18,085 bases of DNA from an uncultured Collinsella sp. (GTDB taxonomy: Bacteria; Actinomycetota; Coriobacteriia; Coriobacteriales; Coriobacteriaceae). Below, in pieces: positions 1-6,321 of this stretch (within the stretch, counting starts at the first letter, position 1; each line of letters starts with the position of its first letter). Made by a program: the position numbers and the translations under genes. The stretch covers positions 1-18,085 of the forward strand of contig CABQLK010000038.1 in NCBI GenBank assembly GCA_902465015.1, read 5' to 3'. Under the pieces are notes generated by a model. It saw only the letters and a program-made list of their open reading frames with translations, was not told the origin of the DNA and did not search any database.

Positions 1-1
1 A

Positions 2-637
2 CATGATATCGTCATTTCGATCGTCTTCAAAAAAGAAATGTTCGATTCGTTGTTCCTGAGCCAGCTACCCGGCGCGTCACCATTAACGAATCTTCTATTT
101 GATTTTGTGTCCAAAAACCGCGAGGCCCGAAAATATCTCATTCTTCCAGAGGAATACGCCCGACATGCGCGACACCTCATCGAGATGCTCTTTATCGAAT
201 ATCACTTTAAAGATGCCTATTCCAATGAACTCATGAGGCACCTCGCCGTCAGCCTATTCCTTGTTCTCATTCGAGGACTGTACCGACGCTCCGCAACTGA
301 TAACCAGGCGATCATGTCGGACGAACGCATCGTGTCGATTCTGAATCATATTGAGCGAAGCTACGGCGACTGCACACTCGAAAGCATTGCGAGCGATACG
401 GGTTATAGCACCAGCTATCTCAGCAGCTTGATCAAGCAAAAAACCGGCAAAACGTTTTCGCAAATCAAGCTCAACCAGCAGCTCACAGAGGCGGCATATC
501 TTCTCAATAACACCGAGCGCAGCGTGCAGTATGTAGCCCGAAAAGTCGGCATCTCCAACATGTCATTCTTTTACTCAAAATTCAAAGAAGCATTCGGCGA
601 AACGCCAGGTGCGTTCAAGACGCATCGGTCTAATTAA
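2..637 (+). CDS. AraC-family transcriptional regulator, 5'-truncated by window edge
   Basis: The reading frame is open from base 2 to the TAA at 635-637, and residues upstream of the first ATG (base 38) already look like protein (HDIVISIVFKKE), so the true start lies outside the window. The C-terminal ~100 residues carry the two helix-turn-helix units of AraC/XylS regulators: LESIASDTGYSTSYLSSLIK, then SVQYVARKVGISNMSFFYSK, followed by the typical FKEAFGETPGAF ending. The visible N-terminal part resembles the end of a cupin-like sensor domain. The ligand and targets cannot be read from the sequence. Base composition is visibly more AT-rich than the genes downstream, which may mean different ancestry. 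It converges on the membrane protease gene with only 8 bp between stop codons. The family call is secure; the function is unknown. Confidence 0.9.
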   Translation, partial: HDIVISIVFKKEMFDSLFLSQLPGASPLTNLLFDFVSKNREARKYLILPEEYARHARHLIEMLFIEYHFKDAYSNELMRHLAVSLFLVLIRGLYRRSATDNQAIMSDERIVSILNHIERSYGDCTLESIASDTGYSTSYLSSLIKQKTGKTFSQIKLNQQLTEAAYLLNNTERSVQYVARKVGISNMSFFYSKFKEAFGETPGAFKTHRSN

Positions 638-659
638 AGGCGTTATTACTCAGACCGAT
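624..659. repeat. Inverted repeat spanning two convergent stop codons
   Basis: ATCGGTCT (624-631) and AGACCGAT (652-659) are perfect 8-bp inverted arms around a 20-nt AT-rich loop. The loop contains the TAA of the AraC-type gene; the second stop (646-648) belongs to the opposing gene. It could act as a weak bidirectional terminator, but neither side has a clear T-run, so this is only a candidate. Confidence 0.35.
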
Positions 660-1560
660 CAGCTTCGCGCGACACGGGAATGCACAATCGAAGCAGCGAG
701 TGCATCGCCTCTACCAGCACAAAGCCGGCGATGCCAACCGTGACCACAACGTCGAACGGCGTGTTCACAAACCAGAGCAACGTCATGAGATACGACCCGG
801 CATTAAAGGCAAAGTGCAGCAAGATCGTGTAGCGGAGCTTTCCGGTCGTCACGAGCACCCAACCAAAAATGAGGGCGGCAGCGCCCGCATAGCAGCCCTG
901 CACCCAGTTCATATGCATAAAGCCAAAGATGGCCGCCTGCAGCACGATTGCCGCGGCGACGCCCCAGGTACTCGGGGCCGCCCAGGGCACTATAGCGCCG
1001 TCTTGCGCGTTCGCGCGGCGCCGGCGTTTCCAGAGCGGACGGCACTGCGGATTAAACGCACGCAGCGAAAACTCAAAGATGATGCCGCGTACCAGGAGCT
1101 CTTCGCAAAACGGCGCGCCGAGCACCGTGGTCAGGACGGCAAGAAGGCTGGTATCGCCCATGCCCGTTTCCTCGACGAGCTCGCTATAGTCTGCCGCGAC
1201 CTCGGGCAGCAGCGACAGCACGCCGTCGCATAGGTAGCTAATGACCACCTGCATGGATAGGCCGATCACGACAACGCAGGCAATGCGCTTCCATGCCGCG
1301 CTTGCTCCCCCACCGAGCGGGCGCTCGCCTTGCCGGCGCGCCATGAAGGAGCGGGGCCACAGATAACGCCACCACAGCAGCGCCATCAAAAATGACGCCG
1401 TCTGAGCGGCAGCCTGGAACCATTGGATATCGAGATTGTCGATCGGGAAACCCGTCAGCGCCGGCACGGCATCGAGAGCTGAAAACAGAACCACGCTCAG
1501 GGCTATATCGGCAGCAACAACACCAAAACAGGCAAGCGCCCAAATCATCGCATTGAGCAT
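646..1560 (-). CDS. CPBP-family (CAAX/Abi) intramembrane metalloprotease
   Basis: A 304-residue polytopic membrane protein. It has the three conserved motifs of the CPBP/Abi family: EELLVRG (E153, E154, R158), FGFMHMNW (H216) and HFAFNAGS (H249, N253), which form the putative metal-dependent active site inside the membrane. Several hydrophobic segments flank them, the first at residues 5-30. A charged, Arg-rich loop (about 172-186) separates the EE motif from the H motif. The ATG at 1560 is chosen because GAGGAGG lies 5 nt upstream; a GTG 8 codons further up would start inside the neighbouring repeat. Bacterial members are linked to bacteriocin immunity or maturation, or membrane-protein processing; the substrate here is unknown. 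It stands alone on its strand, convergent with the AraC-type gene. Confidence 0.85.
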   Translation of the reverse strand: MLNAMIWALACFGVVAADIALSVVLFSALDAVPALTGFPIDNLDIQWFQAAAQTASFLMALLWWRYLWPRSFMARRQGERPLGGGASAAWKRIACVVVIGLSMQVVISYLCDGVLSLLPEVAADYSELVEETGMGDTSLLAVLTTVLGAPFCEELLVRGIIFEFSLRAFNPQCRPLWKRRRRANAQDGAIVPWAAPSTWGVAAAIVLQAAIFGFMHMNWVQGCYAGAAALIFGWVLVTTGKLRYTILLHFAFNAGSYLMTLLWFVNTPFDVVVTVGIAGFVLVEAMHSLLRLCIPVSREADRSE

Positions 1561-1577
1561 GCCAACCTCCTCAAAAC

Positions 1578-1638
1578 CCGGCACTTAGGGACGTTCCTTA
1601 ACTGCCGGCAGAAAAGGAACGTCCCCAAGTGCCGGCAG
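1578..1638. repeat. REP/MITE-like palindromic element, copy A
   Basis: Two 22-bp arms (1578-1599 and 1614-1635) are inverted copies with a single mismatch. The 14-nt loop is itself built around the palindrome CTGCCGGCAG (1602-1611). The 20-base core GGCACTTAGGGACGTTCCTT (1580-1599) recurs exactly at 13087-13106. The element fills the gap between the protease start and the end of the antitoxin gene and would fold into a long cruciform or hairpin. No transposase is nearby, so this is a non-autonomous, possibly RAYT-mobilised repeat (inference). Confidence 0.8.
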
Positions 1639-1648
1639 TTTGGGACAG

Positions 1649-1852
1649 TCATTGTTGACGAGAATCGGGCGCAGCGCCAAAGGCCCCGTTGGGCGAAATG
1701 TCGAACGGGAAGGTGCCGCAGCGATTGAACGCGGCGATAAACATGCGGATGGCGTTGGACGGCGTGGTGCCCACGAGCTGGGTTGCCGCCGCGAAGGCCG
1801 CCTTTTCCTCGGGCAAGACCTTCGCGACAACCGGGGTCATGTGTTCTGCCAT
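1649..1852 (-). CDS. RelB/DinJ-like type II antitoxin, apparently orphan
   Basis: A 67-residue protein. The core (MTPVVAKVLPEEKAAFAAAT, then LVGTTPSNAIRMFIAAFNRCGTFPFDI) matches the ribbon-helix-helix pattern of RelB/DinJ antitoxins: an N-terminal beta strand, a helix, the TPSxAIxxF signature, and a PF(D/E) motif at the end of the DNA-binding fold. The ATG at 1852 has AGGAAG a few bases upstream; longer starts lack one. After PFDI the C-terminal tail is short (about 16 residues, ending in SRQQ) compared with the usual toxin-neutralising tail. No RelE/YafQ toxin follows: the stop is only 11 bases from the palindromic element. It is either a remnant whose toxin was lost or a solitary regulator. 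The family call is good; activity is uncertain. Confidence 0.7.
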   Translation of the reverse strand: MAEHMTPVVAKVLPEEKAAFAAATQLVGTTPSNAIRMFIAAFNRCGTFPFDISPNGAFGAAPDSRQQ

Positions 1853-1967
1853 GGCGCTTCCTTTTTGAAACGACGGTGATGCGGATAGATGCGGGCCACG
1901 CGGCTGGGCGACGGGCTGTGAAGGCAACCCGATTGGCCCGCATCTGGAGTTTGTTTCTACGGCGTTG

Positions 1968-1992
1968 GTATTACTTGGTATTCCTAAGTATT
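1968..1992. promoter_or_regulatory. Three helically phased GTATT direct repeats upstream of antitoxin
   Basis: GTATT occurs at 1968, 1978 and 1988, exactly 10 bp apart, with an inverted partner GAATAC at 2005-2010. The array lies about 115 bp upstream of the antitoxin ATG. Same-face spacing is typical of operator arrays bound cooperatively by ribbon-helix-helix proteins, so autoregulation by the antitoxin is a reasonable inference. Confidence 0.4.
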
Positions 1993-2020
1993 ACCCCGCA
2001 GATAGAATACCATACCCGGC

Positions 2021-2049
2021 CCTATAGAGACGGAGAAAAAACGGATCAA
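2021..2049 (-). promoter_or_regulatory. Possible promoter for antitoxin gene
   Basis: On the minus strand TTGATC (2049-2044) and TATAGG (2026-2021) are 17 nt apart, and the GTATT repeats lie just downstream. The -10 match is poor, so this is a weak candidate. Confidence 0.25.
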
Positions 2050-2068
2050 TTTGTTGCTGAGTAAGTCT

Positions 2069-3448
2069 TTAGAGCGTGATGATGTCCGAGATATTGAGGG
2101 CCCGAGCGTCAGCGGAATCGTGCGTGGCAAGCAACAGCATACGGCCGTCGAGCAAGTCGAGCACGACCTCGGTGCATGCGTCGCGCGCAGCGATGTCTAG
2201 ACCGTTAAAGGGCTCGTCCAGAATCACTGCGCCGCCCGGACACAGCAGGGCTCGGGCAATCTCGACGCGACGGCGCTGCCCGCCCGAGAGCTCGGCCACG
2301 CGGGCATGCACATCGATCCCCGGTACCAGCAGGCGCAACAAGGCAGCGGCACTCGAGGCATTCACGCGTGCATCGGCGCACACCAGCACGTTATCCAAAG
2401 CAGAGGCGTCCTCGACCAGGCGCACGTCCTGAAACACCATGGAGCACGGTGCGCACTCCCCCGCCACCAGCGCAAGCAACGTCGACTTGCCCACGCCCGA
2501 AGCGCCCATCACACAGGTGCGTCCACCGGCGGTCACGCGAAGCACCAGCCTGTCGAGCGCCGGCGCCCAGGGCGCACGATCGCCCACGGCAAGCGCAAGC
2601 TCCGCAGCAGCCCCGCCGCCAGCAGAGCCGCACGCACGCCCGCGGCCACCGCGCCCATGCGCCCGCACGGCAGTACGCCACGCCACGGGCCCCGAAGCCC
2701 GCAGCAACCACACCAGCACGCGCTCGCATGTCCACGAAGCCATAACAACCAGCACGGTCCACGCCAGCAGGTCCGCCGTCTCGATCAAAAGCTTCGCCTG
2801 ATAGATGCGTTCGCCCACGGTGCCCGTCGCCATGCCGATCAGCTCCGCCGCCACACCGGCCTTCCAGCTCATGCCAATCACGGCGCGGGCACACGAAAGC
2901 ACAAACGGCAGGACTTCGCGCCAGGTATGGGCGCAAAACAGACGCCAACCCTGCACGCCATGCAGACGAAACATCTGCTCCAGCGGCTGATCAACCTGTG
3001 CCAAACCCTCAACCAGCGAAAAATACACGCCCGGCAGCGCCATCAAAAAGACCGCCGCGATGCTCACGCGTGCCGACCCCAGCCAAATAAGCAACAGGAC
3101 CACCACGCAGGCGACCGGCGTCGCCTTTACAAACGACAGCGCCGGAGCAACCAGGTGCGCAAACGCCCGCGAACGTGACGAAATGCCGGCAAGCACGCCA
3201 CCACACACCGCGGCAAGCGCCAGCCCGCCCAGTATCCGCGCGCCCGAGCCCGCCAAAATCGCCCAGGTACCGCCATCGCACACCAGGCGCAGCAGCGCCA
3301 AGGCAACAGCACCCGGCCCCGGCAAGATCAGTGGCTGCGCCACCAGCGCCGCCGCGAAGACCCACACGGCAAGCCAAAAGGCGGCGACGGCACCTGCTGC
3401 CGCCACCGCCTTCATACGCTCTGTCATTTGTCGAGCAAACGCACGCAC
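2069..3448 (-). CDS. Single-chain ABC transporter: NitT/TauT-type permease fused to ATPase
   Basis: A 459-residue fusion. Residues ~12-250 are a binding-protein-dependent permease with hydrophobic helices and an EAA-like loop (EQMFRLHGVQGWRLF... to VLP, about 157-181). A Gly/Arg/Ala-rich linker (~251-285) follows. Residues ~285-459 form a compact ABC ATPase: Walker A GASGVGKST (315-323), Q-loop Gln340, signature LSGGQ (387-391), Walker B AVILDEPF, H-loop His443. In SsuBC- or ThiXZ-like systems these are normally two genes. The stretch between Walker A and the Q-loop is only ~17 residues, shorter than usual, and the ATPase ends soon after the H-loop. All catalytic motifs remain, so it is probably functional. 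The GTG at 3448 follows GGAG by 6 nt, and its codon starts 3 nt after the upstream stop, implying translational coupling. The substrate is unknown. Confidence 0.85.
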   Translation of the reverse strand: MRAFARQMTERMKAVAAAGAVAAFWLAVWVFAAALVAQPLILPGPGAVALALLRLVCDGGTWAILAGSGARILGGLALAAVCGGVLAGISSRSRAFAHLVAPALSFVKATPVACVVVLLLIWLGSARVSIAAVFLMALPGVYFSLVEGLAQVDQPLEQMFRLHGVQGWRLFCAHTWREVLPFVLSCARAVIGMSWKAGVAAELIGMATGTVGERIYQAKLLIETADLLAWTVLVVMASWTCERVLVWLLRASGPVAWRTAVRAHGRGGRGRACGSAGGGAAAELALAVGDRAPWAPALDRLVLRVTAGGRTCVMGASGVGKSTLLALVAGECAPCSMVFQDVRLVEDASALDNVLVCADARVNASSAAALLRLLVPGIDVHARVAELSGGQRRRVEIARALLCPGGAVILDEPFNGLDIAARDACTEVVLDLLDGRMLLLATHDSADARALNISDIITL

Positions 3449-3451
3449 GGG

Positions 3452-4507
3452 CTACTCCATGTAGTAGAAATCGTCAGCCGGGAGCTTGCCGCCCACGGCG
3501 CTCGCGTCCGCATCGGCCAGCACCTGCAGGTACCCGCCGAGCGCCGTCTTCATATCCTTCCCCGTCTGGCACACAAGCATGCACCCGGGAATCGCCTTCT
3601 CGGCGATCTTGGCGTTGTCCACGATGCCGGCATCGACCACGGCCTGCGCCCAGTCTGCCGGCGCCGCATTGACGGCCTTAACGCTCGCCGCGTGACAGCT
3701 CAAGAACTCCGCCACAGCCTCGGGATGTTCCTCGGCAAACGCGCGGCGCACCACGGTCACGCCCGTCAGCAGGCGCGAACCCGTGTCACCCGCCAGCTCA
3801 TCCCACACATCGGTCAGGCTTACCGGAGCCGACAGCTTGCCTTCGCTCTTTGCGATGGCAGCGGTCTTGAACGGCTCCGGCAGCACGCCCACGGCGGACG
3901 GGTCGGCAAGCAGGGCCGACAGCACCTCGGTGGGCTCACTCTTAAACTCGAGCGTAACCTGGCCGGTCAGGCCCGCGCGCTCCAGTAAGTAGTTCATGAC
4001 GTACTCCGGCGTGGTGCCCTTGCCCGTCATATAGACGGTATGGCCCGCCAGATCGCCAAACGAGGCCACACTCGCGTCGCCCGTCACCACGTTCAGCACG
4101 CCCAGCGTGTTGATGTCGATGACCTGCACCGCGCCCTCGGTCTTGTTGTAGAGCACGCTCGCCACGTTGGCCGGCACCAGGGCAATGTCGATATCGCCCT
4201 GAATGACCTTGGGCACAATCTCGTCAGCGGCGGTGTTGATCGCAAAGTCGAACTCATTGTCCGTCTCGCCATCGGCAGCCTGGTCCATAAACTGCACCAG
4301 ACCGATCGAGGTCGGCCCCTTGAGCGAGGCGACGTGCACCTCGACCGGCTCTGCGGCAGCACCGGCGCCGTCCGTGGCAGCCGAGCCCGCGGCGGACCCG
4401 GCCCCGGCAGCCCCGCCGCCACAGCCCGCGAGCGCAAGCGACAGGGCGCCCGCGGCGAGCGCCGAGGCAAACCCCCGGCGCGACATCTCAACATCAAACG
4501 CGCGCAT
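3452..4507 (-). CDS. ABC transporter substrate-binding lipoprotein (NMT1/SsuA-like)
   Basis: A 351-residue exported binding protein. The N-terminus has a twin-arginine-like motif SRRGF (residues 9-13), a hydrophobic stretch, and a lipobox LAGC with lipidation Cys29, followed by a Gly/Ala-rich tether. The mature part follows the periplasmic-binding-protein-like fold of the SsuA/ThiY/NMT1 group (VASLKGPTSIGLVQFMD; GDIDIALVPANVASVLYNK; GKGTTPEYVMNYLLERAGL; VGVLPEPFKTAA). The C-terminus ends VGGKLPADDFYYME. The ATG at 4507 is preferred: GAGGAGG lies 10 nt upstream, whereas the ATG at 4516 would leave only 1 nt. The start region abuts the hydrogenase stop (4510-4512). It presumably delivers ligand to the downstream permease-ATPase. 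The ligand could be a sulfonate, nitrate, a thiamine precursor or something else; the sequence does not decide. Confidence 0.85.
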   Translation of the reverse strand: MRAFDVEMSRRGFASALAAGALSLALAGCGGGAAGAGSAAGSAATDGAGAAAEPVEVHVASLKGPTSIGLVQFMDQAADGETDNEFDFAINTAADEIVPKVIQGDIDIALVPANVASVLYNKTEGAVQVIDINTLGVLNVVTGDASVASFGDLAGHTVYMTGKGTTPEYVMNYLLERAGLTGQVTLEFKSEPTEVLSALLADPSAVGVLPEPFKTAAIAKSEGKLSAPVSLTDVWDELAGDTGSRLLTGVTVVRRAFAEEHPEAVAEFLSCHAASVKAVNAAPADWAQAVVDAGIVDNAKIAEKAIPGCMLVCQTGKDMKTALGGYLQVLADADASAVGGKLPADDFYYME

Positions 4508-4509
4508 CG

Positions 4510-6321
4510 CTAGCATGCCTCCTCGTTAGGCATCGCCCATGCGTGATGGTCGGTATGCAGCAGCTCCTCGGCCAGCGGCGAAAGCGGCTCACCCAAGAAC
4601 TCGCGGTAGCACGCCTGGACATCGGGGTTCTCGTGCGAGAAGCGAATGTCCGCAGCGGCGTCCAGGCCCCACAGCACCTGACCGCGCTCGGCTGCCAGCT
4701 CGCAGCCGTCGTGGATGGGCTGACCGCCGCCACCGACGCAGCCGCCCGGGCACGCCATGACCTCAACGAAGTCATAGCTCACGCGGCCGTCGCGAATCGC
4801 GTCGAGCAGGCGGGCGGCGTTGCCCAGCCCGTGTGCCACGGCGACGCGCACCTTGGTGCCATCGATATCGGCCACGGCCTCCTTCCAGCCGTCAAGTCCG
4901 CGCACGTCGGTAAAGAAATCGGCGTCGGGGTTCTTGCCCGTCACCAGGTAATAGGCCGAGCGCACGGCAGCCTCCATCACACCGCCCGTGGCGCCAAAGA
5001 TCACACCCGCGCCCGTGCCAAAGCCCAGCGGCGTGTCGAGCGGCTCCTCAACCAGCGTATCCACGCTCACGTGGCTCGCGCGGATCATACGCACCATCTC
5101 GCGCACCGTCAGCGCAACGTCAACGTCGGGCGTACCGTCCTCGCCCACCATGCTCGGTAGCGCGCACTCGGCCTTCTTGGCCGTGCACGGCATCACGGAC
5201 ACCACAAACAGACGCTCGGGCTCCACGCCCAGCACCTTGGCGTAGTAGGTCTTGGCGATGGCGCCGAACATCTGCTGCGGCGACTTTGACGTGGACAGGC
5301 TGTCGACAAACTCCGGATAGCGCGCCTTCACAAAGCGCACCCAGCCCGGGCAGCAGCTCGTAAACATGGGCCAGCCGCGGCTGTCGCCCTCGCCCTTGGC
5401 GGCCTTACCCAGGCGTTCGAGCAGCTCGGAGCCCTCCTCCATAATGGTGAGGTCAGCCGAGAAGTCGGTGTCGAACACGTACTCAAAGCCCACGCGGCGC
5501 AGCGCACAGGCCAGGCGCTCGACGGCAGCCTCCTCGCGCGGAATGCCGAGCTCCTCACCCCAGGCGCTACGCACGGCCGGCGCGATCTGCACCAGCACGA
5601 TCTTGTCGGGATTAGCGAGCGCGTCGAACACGGTCTCGGTATCGTCACGCTCGCGCAGGGCGCCCGTCGGGCAATGCGTGATGCACTGACCGCACGCAAC
5701 GCAATCGGTCTTGCCAATCGGCGCACGCCCGCGGGTGCCCACGGCGGTGTGCGTGGCACGGTTGGTCAGGTCCCAAATCCCTAGGCCCTGCACGCTCTCG
5801 CACACCTTGATGCAGCGCATGCATTTGATGCACTTGTCGTTATCGCGGATGATGGGGAAATCGAAATCCCAGCCCTCGCGCGCCAGGTGCTGCTCGTACG
5901 GCAGATAGAAGATGCCCAGGTCGTTGGCGATGGTCTGCAGGTTGCAGTTACCACTGCGCACGCAGCTCGTACAGCGCGAGTCGTGCTGGGACAGCAGCAG
6001 CTGCACGTTGGTGCGACGCGCCTCGCGGGCCTTGGGGCTGTTAGTGTGGACCACCATGCCGTCGAGCACGTAGTTGTTGCAGGCGGCAACCAGCTGGTCG
6101 CAGCCCTCAACCTCGACCACGCACACGCGGCAACCGCCGATCTCGTTTAGATCGCGCAGGTAGCACAGGGTGGGAATCTGGATGCCGACGGACTTGGCCG
6201 CGTCCAGGATCGTGGTGTGCTCGGGCACCACGACCTCGCAATTATCGATCGTGAGCTTAACCATGTTGAGTGCTCCGCTTTCGGTGTTGTCGCTGACAGT
6301 GGGGTTGTTGAGCTCTACCAT
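4510..6321 (-). CDS. [FeFe]-hydrogenase catalytic subunit, NuoG-like N-terminus (HydA/HndD type)
   Basis: A 603-residue enzyme for reversible H2 formation. Domains in order: plant-type [2Fe-2S] ferredoxin (C53, C64, C67, C81); His-Cys [4Fe-4S] site HDSRCTSCVRSGNC (H113, C117, C120, C126); two [4Fe-4S] motifs CIKCMRCIKVC (164-174) and CVACGQCITHCP (207-218); then the H-cluster domain with TSCCPGW (321-327), MPCTAKK (377-383) and ACPGGCVGGGGQP (523-535). All three H-cluster signatures and the proton-relay Cys of TSCCP are intact, so it should be catalytic. The ATG at 6321 overlaps the stop of the upstream flavoprotein gene and has GGAGG 8 nt before it. An internal ATG at 6264 with GGAG is an alternative that starts right at the ferredoxin fold. 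Upstream codons in this frame lie inside the neighbour and are not coding. The maturases HydE/F/G are not in the window. Confidence 0.95.
   Translation of the reverse strand: MVELNNPTVSDNTESGALNMVKLTIDNCEVVVPEHTTILDAAKSVGIQIPTLCYLRDLNEIGGCRVCVVEVEGCDQLVAACNNYVLDGMVVHTNSPKAREARRTNVQLLLSQHDSRCTSCVRSGNCNLQTIANDLGIFYLPYEQHLAREGWDFDFPIIRDNDKCIKCMRCIKVCESVQGLGIWDLTNRATHTAVGTRGRAPIGKTDCVACGQCITHCPTGALRERDDTETVFDALANPDKIVLVQIAPAVRSAWGEELGIPREEAAVERLACALRRVGFEYVFDTDFSADLTIMEEGSELLERLGKAAKGEGDSRGWPMFTSCCPGWVRFVKARYPEFVDSLSTSKSPQQMFGAIAKTYYAKVLGVEPERLFVVSVMPCTAKKAECALPSMVGEDGTPDVDVALTVREMVRMIRASHVSVDTLVEEPLDTPLGFGTGAGVIFGATGGVMEAAVRSAYYLVTGKNPDADFFTDVRGLDGWKEAVADIDGTKVRVAVAHGLGNAARLLDAIRDGRVSYDFVEVMACPGGCVGGGGQPIHDGCELAAERGQVLWGLDAAADIRFSHENPDVQACYREFLGEPLSPLAEELLHTDHHAWAMPNEEAC

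Noticed and set aside
1783..2064. Small + strand open frame over the antitoxin upstream region
   Set aside because: It has no ribosome site or recognisable protein family, and it overlaps the antitoxin gene and its phased repeats.
2035..2068. Terminator after the ABC transporter gene
   Set aside because: A T-run exists on the minus strand (TTTTTT) but no stable hairpin precedes it.
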